DNA of 64,000 nucleotides, from positions 1 to 64,000 of the forward strand of contig JAKSTZ010000016.1 of the NCBI GenBank assembly GCA_024402335.1. Reading direction: 5' to 3'. Each line of letters starts with the position of its first letter. Within the stretch, counting starts at the first letter, position 1. The DNA comes from Bacteroidales bacterium (lineage in GTDB: Bacteria > Bacteroidota > Bacteroidia > Bacteroidales > UBA1715). This document shows positions 54,701 to 64,000 of the stretch, one piece after another. The position numbers and the translations under genes are program-made. A model generated the notes under the pieces. The model saw only the letters and a list, made by a program, of their open reading frames with translations. It was not told where the DNA came from and ran no database searches.

Positions 54701-57700
54701 GTTGTCTTGAATGGTTGTGAGGCAAGTGCAACAACATCGGTAAAAATAAATGAAGTTCCTGTAATAAAAATTCTTACTTCGGATAAAACCGCAATTTGTC
54801 CTTCTGAAGTCGCAACTATTACAGCAACGGTAAGTGATGATGCAACAGGTACGGTCACTTGGAAAAATGCGACAGGTGCAGGATTGATTGCTCAACTTGG
54901 AAATGGTGATGTTGTCGCTCAAGAAACAAAAACGGTTACTGTTTCGTACGAAAGTGTAGCTGGTTGTAAGGCTGATGAAAAAACAACAACAATTACGTTA
55001 AATCCTAAACCTATAGCACCATCGGTTGTAGATTTGTCATTTTGTATTGATGATGTAGTTGAAACACTTACGGCAACGCCAATAGCAGGGGCGAAGCTTA
55101 ATTGGTATGGTACATCGGCAACAGGTGGAACTGCTGGTCTTGCTCCACAAACTAATACATCCGTTGCTGCAACGACGAAATATTATGTTAGTCAAACGCT
55201 AAATGGCTGTGAAAGTGATAGGGCTGTACTTACGGTTGAGGTAAATTCTAACTTATCACCGACAATTACGGTAGATGATGCGGAATTGTGTGAATCAGAA
55301 ACAACAAAAATTAGTCTGCCACAGGCAAGTGCCTATACTTCTATAGTTTGGTCGGGAACGGCAGCTGCTTTATTGAATAACTCAGCTTTAGTTTCTCCTA
55401 CATTTACTGCTAAAAATGAAACTACGGTAAAAGATTATGTGATTTCTGTTGCGGTAGAAGATGCGAAAGGTTGCAAGGGAAGTGCGTCTGCTACAATTAC
55501 AGTAAATCCAACGCCAACGGTAACGCTTTCGGTTTCTGACGATGAAATATGTGAAAAGGAATCTACAGCTATTACAGCCGTTCCAAGTGAAACTGGTGGT
55601 ACCGGTGTTTGGACTGGGGCAATAAAGACTACGGAAACATCAGCAGGTTTTACTGCTACAACAGCTGGAACCAATCAAGTATCGTATGTCTATACTAGTG
55701 CAAAAGGGTGTGAAAGTACAAAGCAAACAACCGAAATAACTGTTTATGCTATACCTGTAGCCCCTACAACTGTCGATGTTGAATATTGTAAAGATGCAAC
55801 AACAGCAACAGCGTTGTCTGCTTCGGCAACGGGAACACTTACGTGGTTTGATGGAGAAGGAAATCAATTAGCTTCGGCACCGATGCCAATTACAACAACA
55901 GCAGGTTCGCAAGCGTATTCGGTTACGCAGACAATACAAGGTTGTACGAGTGAAAAAGCTTCTTTGTCTGTAACTATTCATGAACTTCCAAATCCGCAAA
56001 TAATATTGTCGGATTCTGAAGAGTGTGAAGGTCAAGCAATATCATTGTCATTGAATGATACGTATAAATCGCAAATATGGACATGTTCTCCGATAAATTA
56101 TTTGAATTCACTATCGTTGGCAACTCCAACATTCTTGGCAACAGCTTCGAATGGCACATATACGGTAGGTATTTCTGTTGTGGATGCGCATGATTGTTCA
56201 GCTACAACAAGTACAACAATTACAATACATCCAATTCCTTCAGTTTCGTTGAGCTCTGTTTCTTCTCAATGTGAAAGTGTTTCGGAATCACAGACAATTA
56301 CGGCTACAATTCTTCCTGCAGGAACACTGGGCGTTGGAGAATGGAAGGTGGCGACAAAATCTACGGAAACAACAGCTACAGTAAGCCCGAAAGAGTTAGG
56401 TGCTGGTACGCATACCATAGAATATAGTTTTGTGAGTGATAAAGGTTGTAGTTCTTTGGTGGCAACCACACAGGCAATCGTGTTCGAAAATCCTTCTGTG
56501 GCAATCAAGGCTAGTAACAGTAAACCTTGTCGGGGTGGAGCAAATAGTGATGAGGTGACAATTACTGCTACAGGAACAACAAACTTGGGAACGCTTTTGT
56601 ATGAAAGTCAATCATTAAAAAATGTGAATGCTGCAACAGGTTCGTTTGTTCCTTCTGAGCAAACCGTTGGATCTCATAAAATCGCATTGGTTTATACAGA
56701 TGAACACTCATGTCGTGGTATGGCAGAGATATCAGTTGAGGTTTTGGCTCGTCCTGTTGCCGACGTCAGTATGAATCCTATTGCTTTATGTGATTATGCT
56801 GCAGATCAAAATTTGAAAGCTACTATTGATGGGGTTGAAACATCTTTAGGAACATGGTCTGGAACGGGTATAATTGGTTATGCATTTTCGCCAAAAACTG
56901 CAACAGCAGGCGGACCATATACATTAACGTATTCGTACACAGATGCAAAAACATTGTGTAGTGCAGAACCTGTAACGATACAAGTGCTTGTACATCATAC
57001 TGATGCGCCTATTGTTTCTTCAAAAAGTGAATCGAAATTGAATGTCTCTAATCAAGCTCAGGTTCCAGAATTGGAAGCAACAGGAGAAAACATAAAATGG
57101 TATGCTATACAAGATACAACATCGTCTGTTCTTGTTGAAAATACTGTTTATCAACCGGTTTATATAGAGGAGGATGGACACATGAAAGTTGGAATGTATG
57201 TTGTGTATGCAACGCAAACAAAGAATGGTTGTCAATCTGTTCCGGCCGAAGCAACATTAACCATTACAGATTGTGAAGTAAAGGCCCCAACTGCAGTAAA
57301 ATATCATGCTTGCGAGGGTGATGCAACAATAGAATTACAAGCTGTTTCTAATCATATTGATGGAGCAAATATCGGATGGTTTGCCGATAGGGACGATATA
57401 CCTTCTGGTACTGTTGCAAGTCTTTCTGCAGGAAATCCGCAAGGAACAGGAACTTCGTTTAATTTTTCTTTGGTAGGAAAGAGTGCAGGAACATATACGA
57501 TGTATGCTTCGGAATATGATGGAGCTGTTGGTACAGAGTGTTTTTCTCCAGCAACAGCGGTTGTTGTTGAGGTGCATGCTTTACCGAATCCACAAATAGA
57601 TGATCCTGGAATTATTTGTGGTGGTGATGCTCCTAAAGAAATAACGTATTCTCCTGGAACCGGTTCTGTTTTGAGTGGTGAAGGCGTGTCTGGAAATATG

Positions 57701-60700
57701 TGGACTCCGCAGTATGATGACACGAAAACAGGTACAACAACTACTACGTTGACGTTGACTACAACAGCACAATGGGGTACGGGAACTGATGTTGTTGCTT
57801 CGTGTGAAAATGTTGCAACGAGAGATGTTACGGTTACGAATGTGCTTGCTCCTACGGGTACAGGTATAGGTAGTACGTTATTGTGGAGTATTGGCAGTAT
57901 AGAAAGTCTTCCTGCCATTGAAATAGATTATGCAAATGATTTAGGAGCAACATTGAGTGTGAAAAATGCGGATAATATAGAAATCGCATCCGTAAGTCCT
58001 GTTGCTTTATATCCTACAGAAATCGCAACTATTGGTTCATATTCCTTTGACGTAACTCAAAAATTAAATGGTTGCGTAAGTCCAACTGTAAAGTCTTTGT
58101 ATCAAATTGTCGATTGTCCGACTCCAACACCGATACCTGAGTCTGTTTCTATTTGTGAAGGTAAAGAGCTTCCTTCTCTTTCTGCTAATGGTATTGGTTC
58201 TCCAAGCTATGAATGGATAGATAGCACCAATGCAATAATTTCAACTTCGGAAACATTGGATGTGGCTAACCTTTCAGGATATGTTGCTAAAGCTGGTGTC
58301 TATACATTTAGAGTTCGTCAAGATGGCCTTGATGCTGCCGGTAATACTTGTTGGGGAGCTTATGCTGAAGCTAAAGTTGTCATAAATTCTCTTCCTCAAA
58401 TTCAAATTTCAGATCCTGGCGTTTTATGCTATTCTACAGGTTCGTATCTAATGGAGGCGTTGGTAAATGGAAAATCATCATCTACTTTGACAGGTGGTGT
58501 ATGGACAATTAGTGAAGGAACAATTTCAAATTCAGGAGAAATAAATACTTCTGCAAATGGTAAGAATGACGGGGAATATACGGTTCAATATTCTTATACA
58601 GATAATAATGGCTGTACAAATTCAAATACGCAAATTGTGCTAATTGAATATCCGGAAGAACCAACAACAATTCCGTTTACAGGGATTATATCGCACCCGG
58701 TAGCGGTAGAGATTACGGTAGGAAATATGGAATCCGTAGCACAGGTTCAGTGGTATAAGTTCGATCAGAATACAAAACTTTCTTCTGATAATCCTTGGCA
58801 ACCGGGAATAGATGGTACATCGGTTGTAAGCGAGAAATATTACGTGTCGCAAATCGTTCGTGGATGTGAGAGTGAAAAAGTTCTTCAAACGGTTGATATT
58901 GTGGACTGTCCTTGGACGGCTTCTGTGGTAACAAATGTGGACGTCTGTCAAGGACAAACTGCAACAGAGATGACTGCAACAGCTCCGGTAAATGCGACTC
59001 CGATAGAGTGGAAATGGTATGATGCAAATAGAAATATATTGCCTTCTTCGGGGAACACTTACGCACAGATGTCGACTAATACAGTAGGGGAGACTTCATA
59101 TTATGTAAGTTATATGGCAGTAGAAACGGTAAGTGGAGAGGCTTGTGAAAGTGCTCCGGCATTGGTTACAACCACGGTGTTGGATTTGCCTACGATATCG
59201 TTTGCAGAAAGTTCGTCTGTCGTTTGTTATACTTCTGATGCTGAGGAAATCACCGTTGCTGTTGATTATGGTTCAAATGGAAAAGGTAGTGGCGTATGGA
59301 CGATTACTGGTACGGCAGATGCTATCAGTCAAAGTGGTGTGTTCTCTCCAAAAGCAAATGGAAAAACAAGTGATACTTACACTATAACATATGCATATGT
59401 TGATGGAAAAGGATGTGAAAATCTATCTGATAGAACAATAGATGTCGTGTATTTGTCTGCTCCGACTACAACTAATCATTTTACCATGACGACGCAAAAT
59501 AAGGATGCTGTGGTTGGTGCGGAATTACAAGGTGGAGATGCTATTCATTGGTATGATGCGTTGACAGGTGGCAAAGAATTAGGTGTAGGAACGTTGTGGG
59601 CTACTGGCGATAAAGGCTCCGTTGTGGTAGATAACAAAAAATATTTTGCAGCACAGGAAAAATCAGGATGTTATAGTGAAAGAACGGAAGCTACTGTACG
59701 TATTATTGATTGCCCTATTCCTTCGGTGATAGTTTCTAATGAGTCGGCTTGTTTATATGATGGAGCTCCAACAATAACTGCTGTAGAAGGAACATGGAAT
59801 TCTGTACGTCCAAGTGGATCGCTGTTCCGTTTTTATGATGCAGAGAAAAATGGTGCTTTGTTGCATGAAAGTAGTGATGGAACATATAAACCGGCAATTA
59901 CGAATGCAGGGGAATATCAATATTGGGTATCGGAATTTAATGCAAATATAGATCCTGTTGGATGTGAAGGACCTCGTAAAAAAGTAAGCGTGGTAATGAA
60001 AAATGTCACTGCTCCTACAATTGTGGCAAAAGATGCTATTACTTCTGTTTGCTATGGAAGTGAAAATCCTTCTTTTATAGCACAAACAACTCAAGGCTCT
60101 ACTTATTGGTTTGATGAAAATCCAGGGAATGATGGTGTTCCTCTGATACCGGAAAATGGTATAGGACAGAAATATGTGTCTTCTATACAAGATGAAGGTC
60201 GTCATTCTGTTTGGGCTATGCAATTGTTTGAAGGCTGTTATAGTCAACCAACTGAAATTTCATTTGAAGTGAAGCCGATACCTGTTGCGCCTACAACAGT
60301 AAGTAATGAAATTTGTTATGGAGAGGCTGCAGCATCTATAACTGCTTCAGGAGAAGATGATGCGACAATAGTTTGGTATTCTGATATGTCTGCAACTAAA
60401 GAGTTGTTGCGTGGAAGTCGTGGAATGCAACCAAAAGAAAATATTGTTGGAACGTATTCGTATTATGTGACGCAGATAGTTGACGGTTGTGAAGGTCCGA
60501 CTGCTGTTGCTACATATACGGTAAAAGCATTACCAAGTGCGCCAATTATGATTCAACAATCAAATTTGTGTGAATATGACAATGCTCCTTTGCTTCAAGC
60601 TATAGGTCAAAATATTACGTGGTATGCTTCGGATATGAATACGATAATAGGAACAGGAGATTCGTATCAAACCACGGATATGTCGATAACTACTCATAGA

Positions 60701-62476
60701 TATTATGCGACACAAACAGTTGATGGCTGTGAGGGTACGCAGGCAAAGGTGAGTTTCACCGTAAATGCTAAACCTGCAAATCCTATCGTGAAAGGCGCAA
60801 GTATGTGCGCAGGCGATACTGTGGTTCCCGCTTTATCTTCGAATGTCGATATTGATGTATGGTATGCCGATGCCAGTGCAACGGTTCGTTTGTTTGCTGG
60901 TAAAACGTATGTTCCTGATTTGTCTTCTGTTATAGGATCTATGACTTATTATGTACAACGTACCCAAAATACTTGTGTGAGTGATATTGTTCCTGTTAAC
61001 CTTCGTGTCATTCCTCAACCAACGTTCTCTATAGGTGATGATATAACACTTTGTATATATGACTCTGTTGCTGTGATTCAAGCAACGAATTTCGAACCTG
61101 CTATTACAGAAAATTCCTATGTAGGATGGACGATTACTACTGGTAGAAAATCTAAAGTGTATGTTGATAATGCGGACCATTCAATTTTGCCGGATGATAT
61201 GATAAATGAAGTAGGTACATATACAATATCTGCATATTATCGATATAAATATGAGAATGTATATTGTAGTAGTGAAAATCAAGAAGTTACATATACGGTA
61301 AAGAAACGTGCTCGTACGCCAATAGTCTTTTCTTCTGTAATTTGTCAGGGAACTCAAATAGATGATTTGCGTGCATTGGGCAGTACAAATATGACATGGA
61401 AGAGTTTGTCGGGAACTTCTCCGGAATATTGCTTAGGTTCACGATATAAATTCGAAAATAAGGATCTAAATGTTGGTTTGTATCAGTTCGAAGTCTATGA
61501 TATAGATTACTACGATGTGGAAAAGAATCTTGGTTGTGAAAGTGTGCATGATACTGTTTCTATGACAGTTGCGCCTGCTGCAAAAACAAAATTGTTTGGC
61601 GCTGATTCCGTATGTGTTGGCGCAACAGAACAATATTATACTCAATTTACCGAGAATAGTACATATTATTGGAATGTTACAGGCGATAATCTAAACTATT
61701 CCAAGGATCAGTTGGCTAGTTCTGTTCGTTATGTTGATTGGTCGCATGATGGCATAGATACCCTTACTGTTTTTGAACAAACATGGGCCGGTTGTGAAGG
61801 TGTTGACACTCTTTTGGTACATATTGCTCCAACTCCAAAGGCTTATTTTAATTGGTCGTTGCCTGGAGCCTCTAATAAGATAGAATTACACGATGCTTCA
61901 TTACAAGATTCATTGTATACAGTGAATGAATTAGGTGAAAAAGTTGGAGAATGTATTCCTTATACCATGTTTTGGAACTATGGTCACCTTGGTGAAAATG
62001 AAAAAGATATAGATTTGGAAGTACCATTCGAAAAACGCCATGCTTCTATTTTAGAAGATGGATATGTATATGGTTACAATTGTCCTATTTTAACGGTAAA
62101 GAATAGTTTTGGTTGTAAAGATGTGTATTCGGAATGCGTGTTTATTAATATTTCAACCTCGTTATTTATGCCAACAGCATTTTCTCCTACAAATCCTGCA
62201 CACAGTGTACGAACATTTCAGCCTAAAGGTTTTAATTTGAAGACATGTGAGGTCTCAGTGTATGATAAATGGGGAAATTTAATTTGGTATTCCGATGCTG
62301 TGAAGGATGGTATGTTTGTTGGCTATTGGGATGGAAGATACGATGGCGAATTTATGCAATCGGGCGTTTATATTTGGAAAATGGAAGCAACATTCCTTGA
62401 CGGTCAAGTGTGGGAAGGTTTTGATGTAGGAAATGGCAAAAAAGCTAAATTTGGCAGTGTGACTTTGATACGATAA
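51797..62476 (+). CDS. Giant Ig-like repeat adhesin with T9SS type-B C-terminal domain
   Basis: ATG at 51797 gives a good signal peptide (MKRYIFTILLCVIVGKSLFS) and 3559 residues; the longer frame starts in the promoter. The N-terminus holds two related modules of about 380 residues, each opening with a WxEDFG motif (WREDFGVVEDT near residue 30; IWKEDFGVMDKT near 410). A long array of Ig-like repeats follows, about 80-160 residues each, rich in Thr/Ser. Many contain a C-x-G pair and a TWY/WYxD strand (for example ICYGEAAASITAS, IVWYSD). The end is a gliding-motility-associated domain (MPTAFSPTNPAHSVRTF, VYDKWGNLIWYSD, YWDGRYDGEF). It should be a surface fibre or adhesin exported by T9SS. TATATTTG at 51768-51775 is a -7 candidate. 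Confidence 0.9.
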   Translation: MKRYIFTILLCVIVGKSLFSQSAGSWNLVWREDFGVVEDTVIRDFADNNKKVIGHTCAASESECTTINDMYYGIANSTWWAYNRPKTATCNQSAWHFMGGRDHTGNEKGAMLIVNVGNDSKDKQIYEQTIDFDLCQNKLYRFVIYAASITNPGYCDKSPTLSNLTMNVYNVKDPANPVLLETLETGDIPLWEMPLKADGSDDNSATGKGYQNPFAVRDWSEFQIEFMAGDGDKLQLEVVNHKPGGCGNDFVIDDISLYRFDDKEVLDPTITTSTLSQESMSSATGCAFVAKFSVPTEVLDTWKEIYNQVYFLWQRSNDGGFTWNNMPSVSGIDKTTIEWEVPTGVSEVYRVIITGSTSVTDAKTEAEYIAIHGGPQDGCSYYSISNTLAGVSPVADCSFKENLKTIWKEDFGVMDKTLLRTNPIVKLNAYSTPGNRFEGNDYVITSDPYTAVGPQTNPKCYYDCDQKQLEKYYDHAEGDAVLYTKLLAGEESVVVEKTLSGPFCNCKNYIFSFKTITLSSWTEMKYNVLIQDGAGNVLVNEEIKNGGSGSPSWKQYVYSFVLPFDYTGDVTIQILYQGNASGNVPVAFDDFRVSLCQETVPQSNLYVDNNPALKYVSGFDCAVTPPHLATVDGLDDWASQFPNYGYVWQMSHDGETWQTITENGQNHYCEDLENGETLYRVVFGETKTVAQQVAANGKPTNPCSVYFITNSVGFFCKGVTCEEPQDITITSSDDDNVLCPGESAILTPTRQLSETQFAQEWYKDDVLLSGFPKTTDQAIYSANEAGTYMVKVYDVDNPTLEKCWKTAEIVIEEAENPTVTITGGDDYCDGEMVSAATFAFTGAQPFTFSYTDGKNTVTKTITEASFNPPVPTTVGAYTYKLSALQDAYCSAKTAGLSSSTTINIKEQPTVSVSNNGPVCAGESISLEATCATTGVAYAWSGPDSFTSSVASPTLSATTTAMTGDYTVKVVLNGCEASATTSVKINEVPVIKILTSDKTAICPSEVATITATVSDDATGTVTWKNATGAGLIAQLGNGDVVAQETKTVTVSYESVAGCKADEKTTTITLNPKPIAPSVVDLSFCIDDVVETLTATPIAGAKLNWYGTSATGGTAGLAPQTNTSVAATTKYYVSQTLNGCESDRAVLTVEVNSNLSPTITVDDAELCESETTKISLPQASAYTSIVWSGTAAALLNNSALVSPTFTAKNETTVKDYVISVAVEDAKGCKGSASATITVNPTPTVTLSVSDDEICEKESTAITAVPSETGGTGVWTGAIKTTETSAGFTATTAGTNQVSYVYTSAKGCESTKQTTEITVYAIPVAPTTVDVEYCKDATTATALSASATGTLTWFDGEGNQLASAPMPITTTAGSQAYSVTQTIQGCTSEKASLSVTIHELPNPQIILSDSEECEGQAISLSLNDTYKSQIWTCSPINYLNSLSLATPTFLATASNGTYTVGISVVDAHDCSATTSTTITIHPIPSVSLSSVSSQCESVSESQTITATILPAGTLGVGEWKVATKSTETTATVSPKELGAGTHTIEYSFVSDKGCSSLVATTQAIVFENPSVAIKASNSKPCRGGANSDEVTITATGTTNLGTLLYESQSLKNVNAATGSFVPSEQTVGSHKIALVYTDEHSCRGMAEISVEVLARPVADVSMNPIALCDYAADQNLKATIDGVETSLGTWSGTGIIGYAFSPKTATAGGPYTLTYSYTDAKTLCSAEPVTIQVLVHHTDAPIVSSKSESKLNVSNQAQVPELEATGENIKWYAIQDTTSSVLVENTVYQPVYIEEDGHMKVGMYVVYATQTKNGCQSVPAEATLTITDCEVKAPTAVKYHACEGDATIELQAVSNHIDGANIGWFADRDDIPSGTVASLSAGNPQGTGTSFNFSLVGKSAGTYTMYASEYDGAVGTECFSPATAVVVEVHALPNPQIDDPGIICGGDAPKEITYSPGTGSVLSGEGVSGNMWTPQYDDTKTGTTTTTLTLTTTAQWGTGTDVVASCENVATRDVTVTNVLAPTGTGIGSTLLWSIGSIESLPAIEIDYANDLGATLSVKNADNIEIASVSPVALYPTEIATIGSYSFDVTQKLNGCVSPTVKSLYQIVDCPTPTPIPESVSICEGKELPSLSANGIGSPSYEWIDSTNAIISTSETLDVANLSGYVAKAGVYTFRVRQDGLDAAGNTCWGAYAEAKVVINSLPQIQISDPGVLCYSTGSYLMEALVNGKSSSTLTGGVWTISEGTISNSGEINTSANGKNDGEYTVQYSYTDNNGCTNSNTQIVLIEYPEEPTTIPFTGIISHPVAVEITVGNMESVAQVQWYKFDQNTKLSSDNPWQPGIDGTSVVSEKYYVSQIVRGCESEKVLQTVDIVDCPWTASVVTNVDVCQGQTATEMTATAPVNATPIEWKWYDANRNILPSSGNTYAQMSTNTVGETSYYVSYMAVETVSGEACESAPALVTTTVLDLPTISFAESSSVVCYTSDAEEITVAVDYGSNGKGSGVWTITGTADAISQSGVFSPKANGKTSDTYTITYAYVDGKGCENLSDRTIDVVYLSAPTTTNHFTMTTQNKDAVVGAELQGGDAIHWYDALTGGKELGVGTLWATGDKGSVVVDNKKYFAAQEKSGCYSERTEATVRIIDCPIPSVIVSNESACLYDGAPTITAVEGTWNSVRPSGSLFRFYDAEKNGALLHESSDGTYKPAITNAGEYQYWVSEFNANIDPVGCEGPRKKVSVVMKNVTAPTIVAKDAITSVCYGSENPSFIAQTTQGSTYWFDENPGNDGVPLIPENGIGQKYVSSIQDEGRHSVWAMQLFEGCYSQPTEISFEVKPIPVAPTTVSNEICYGEAAASITASGEDDATIVWYSDMSATKELLRGSRGMQPKENIVGTYSYYVTQIVDGCEGPTAVATYTVKALPSAPIMIQQSNLCEYDNAPLLQAIGQNITWYASDMNTIIGTGDSYQTTDMSITTHRYYATQTVDGCEGTQAKVSFTVNAKPANPIVKGASMCAGDTVVPALSSNVDIDVWYADASATVRLFAGKTYVPDLSSVIGSMTYYVQRTQNTCVSDIVPVNLRVIPQPTFSIGDDITLCIYDSVAVIQATNFEPAITENSYVGWTITTGRKSKVYVDNADHSILPDDMINEVGTYTISAYYRYKYENVYCSSENQEVTYTVKKRARTPIVFSSVICQGTQIDDLRALGSTNMTWKSLSGTSPEYCLGSRYKFENKDLNVGLYQFEVYDIDYYDVEKNLGCESVHDTVSMTVAPAAKTKLFGADSVCVGATEQYYTQFTENSTYYWNVTGDNLNYSKDQLASSVRYVDWSHDGIDTLTVFEQTWAGCEGVDTLLVHIAPTPKAYFNWSLPGASNKIELHDASLQDSLYTVNELGEKVGECIPYTMFWNYGHLGENEKDIDLEVPFEKRHASILEDGYVYGYNCPILTVKNSFGCKDVYSECVFINISTSLFMPTAFSPTNPAHSVRTFQPKGFNLKTCEVSVYDKWGNLIWYSDAVKDGMFVGYWDGRYDGEFMQSGVYIWKMEATFLDGQVWEGFDVGNGKKAKFGSVTLIR

Positions 62477-62578
62477 ATTTTAGAAAAATAAATTTTTGTT
62501 AAATAGTTAGAATAACTAAAAATGATAATATACTTGCAACAATAATTTACTCTTTGTCCTTTATTTTTTATTTGTTAT

Positions 62579-62674
62579 TTGTTAAAGTGGAGAAAAGCAT
62601 CTATTGCAACAAGTATCATCGGTACATTTGTAGTATTGTTGTTTATGATATTGTATTTTGAATCAATTGATTAG
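62579..62674 (+). CDS. Possible 31-residue membrane peptide
   Basis: A short frame with TTG start encodes a single hydrophobic helix (SIIGTFVVLLFMILYF) flanked by KWRK and ESID, the layout of a small membrane protein. There is no clear promoter (TATACTTG at 62529-62536 has one mismatch). It may be spurious, because AT-rich gaps often show such frames. Confidence 0.25.
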   Translation: MLKWRKASIATSIIGTFVVLLFMILYFESID

Positions 62675-62704
62675 TAGATTGATTCTTGAAAGATGAGATA
62701 TAGG

Positions 62705-62731
62705 GAGACATTCTTTGGAATGTCTCTCTTT
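62705..62731. terminator. Terminator between the giant adhesin region and uvrB
   Basis: GAGACATTC pairs with GAATGTCTC around a TTTG loop, followed by TCTTTTTA on the plus strand. It lies just beyond the uvrB stop codon on the other strand and may serve both sides. Confidence 0.7.
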
Positions 62732-64000
62732 TTATAGCAATTTCTGTAGGTCGAACATTTCGTCTCGTAATCGTGCGGCAGTAACGAAATCCATATCTTT
62801 TGCTGCAGCTTCCATTTCTTTTTTCGTTTTTGCGATGAGGTCTTTTATGCCTTCTTTGCTCATGTATTTTACAACAGGATCTGCAGCGACATTTGTAAGC
62901 ATTTCTGGTTCGTTTTTCTTCTTTAACGAACTGTCAATGTCTTTTACTATAGGTTGTGGAGTAATATTATGCTCGGTATTGTAACGAATTTGTTTTTCTC
63001 GTCGTCTATTTGTTTCATCTATAGTACGTTGCATACTTTCCGTAATCTTGTCGGCATACATAATCACATGTCCGTGGACGTTTCGTGCGGCACGTCCAGC
63101 TGTTTGTGTTAGTGAACGTTCGCAACGAAGAAAACCTTCTTTGTCTGCGTCAAGAATAGCTACTAATGAGACTTCTGGTAAATCCAATCCTTCACGAAGT
63201 AGGTTTACACCAACAAGTACGTCAAATGTTCCTGCTCGCAGGTTTTCCAATATTTCAATTCGCTCTAATGTATCAACGTCGCTGTGAATATAGGCGCTTC
63301 GGATTCCTAAACGGGTTAAATATCGTTGTAGTTCTTCGGCCATACGTTTCGTAAGTGTAGTCACCAATGTCCGTTCGTTAGCTTCTGTACGTTTCGCTAT
63401 TTCTTCAATTAAATCATCGATTTGGTTTTCTGTAGGTCGTATTTCTATCTCAGGATCTAAAAGTCCGGTAGGTCGTATGACTTGCTCGGCGATAATTCCT
63501 TCTGACTTTTGTAATTCATAGTCTGCTGGAGTTGCACTGATGTAAATAACCTGGTTGCAAAGCGACTCGAATTCGTCGAAATTAAGTGGTCGGTTGTCCA
63601 GTGCAGCAGGAAGACGGAAACCGTTGTCAACTAGGTTGACTTTACGGGAATGGTCGCCGCCATGCATACCGCGAATTTGTGGTACCGTTACATGGCTTTC
63701 GTCTATTACTAATAGAAAATCTTCAGGTAAATAATCAAATAAACAATATGGACGAACACCTTCGGCTCTTCCGTCAAAATAACGCGAATAGTTTTCTATA
63801 CCAGAACAATAGCCAATTTCCTTAATCATCTCAAGGTCGTATTCTACACGTTCTTGTAATCGTTGTGCTTCTAAGTGTTTGTCTGTACTTTCTAAAAACG
63901 AAATTTGTTTTACCAAATCGTCTTGTATGTCACGAATAGCTTTTTCAAAACCTCCTTTGCTCGTAATGAAAAGATTTGCCGGATAAACTACTGTTTCGTC
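62732..64000 (-). CDS. uvrB: UvrABC excinuclease subunit B (5' end outside window)
   Basis: The frame stays open to the window end, so the first part of the gene is missing; 422 codons are visible. UvrB verifies lesions in nucleotide excision repair. Visible features are YPANLFITS near the cut, YSRYFDGRAEG, LLVIDESHVTVPQIRGM, and helicase motifs TLTKRMAEEL and GVNLLREGLDLPEVSLVAIL. QTAGRAARN follows, and the C-terminal UVR domain (AAAKDMDFVTAARLRDEM) binds UvrC. An internal TTG at 63916 is not the start. Confidence 0.96.
   Translation of the reverse strand, partial: DETVVYPANLFITSKGGFEKAIRDIQDDLVKQISFLESTDKHLEAQRLQERVEYDLEMIKEIGYCSGIENYSRYFDGRAEGVRPYCLFDYLPEDFLLVIDESHVTVPQIRGMHGGDHSRKVNLVDNGFRLPAALDNRPLNFDEFESLCNQVIYISATPADYELQKSEGIIAEQVIRPTGLLDPEIEIRPTENQIDDLIEEIAKRTEANERTLVTTLTKRMAEELQRYLTRLGIRSAYIHSDVDTLERIEILENLRAGTFDVLVGVNLLREGLDLPEVSLVAILDADKEGFLRCERSLTQTAGRAARNVHGHVIMYADKITESMQRTIDETNRRREKQIRYNTEHNITPQPIVKDIDSSLKKKNEPEMLTNVAADPVVKYMSKEGIKDLIAKTKKEMEAAAKDMDFVTAARLRDEMFDLQKLL

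Noticed and set aside
57352..57918. 188-codon minus-strand frame inside the giant adhesin, and similar ones such as 59753-60247
   Set aside because: They lie antisense to a clear 3559-residue coding frame, are repeat-driven and have no recognisable motifs.

Overview
The window is bacterial chromosome from a member of the Bacteroidota, most likely an uncultured Bacteroidales. The DNA is AT-rich. Initiation regions lack Shine-Dalgarno motifs, and several genes are preceded by the Bacteroidota -7 box TAnnTTTG (for example TTTG-N19-TATATTTG at 42444-42474). The gene content is diagnostic: three very large secreted proteins with type IX secretion (T9SS) type-B C-terminal domains, DUF4293 and DUF4837 proteins, a GldH-like lipoprotein, a trigger factor without a recognisable FKBP domain, and a Bacteroidota-type thiamine operon.

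Layout. 1-6.7 kb holds the end of a T9SS adhesin, a PnuC vitamin transporter, a thioredoxin-like protein with a DUF4293 protein, a 43-residue lipoprotein and two secreted proteins of unknown function. 6.8-19.1 kb is an accessory region. It contains a small Xre-type regulator, an FtsK-like motor fused to a CbxX-type AAA+ domain and interrupted by one in-frame TAG, a surface protein and a lipoprotein, and a second, degenerate FtsK-like ATPase. It then has a strongly folded RNA element, a two-gene restriction-modification system, 33-bp tandem repeats, a compact pseudoknotted small RNA with its own promoter box and terminator, and a CdiA-like nuclease. 19.2-30 kb is mostly housekeeping: purE, a TRIC channel gene, ychF, dprA, ligA, tRNA-Leu, tig and rsmE. 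30.1-32.7 kb is an ammonium operon read leftward (outer-membrane porin, PII protein, Amt). 33.1-37.5 kb is a TPP-riboswitch-controlled thiamine operon, thiS-thiE-thiG-thiF-thiH-tenI.

37.5-42.3 kb is a 1600-residue PKD-repeat T9SS protein. 42.5-45.1 kb holds a VWA protein, an NrtR-like Nudix regulator and a stand-alone copy of the domain found at the end of the VWA protein. 45.1-51.6 kb contains a lysozyme-like protein, 5-formyl-THF cyclo-ligase, purC, phoH, a SAM hydrolase, a gldH-like gene, a UbiA prenyltransferase and a DUF4837 lipoprotein. 51.8-62.5 kb is one 3559-residue T9SS adhesin. The window ends inside uvrB.

The most unusual stretch is 7.7-19.1 kb. The strongest leads are the amber-interrupted FtsK/CbxX fusion with its degenerate FtsK neighbour, and the two unassigned structured RNAs that flank the restriction-modification genes. 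A second lead is the paired macro-like domains around an NrtR-type regulator at 42.6-45.1 kb.
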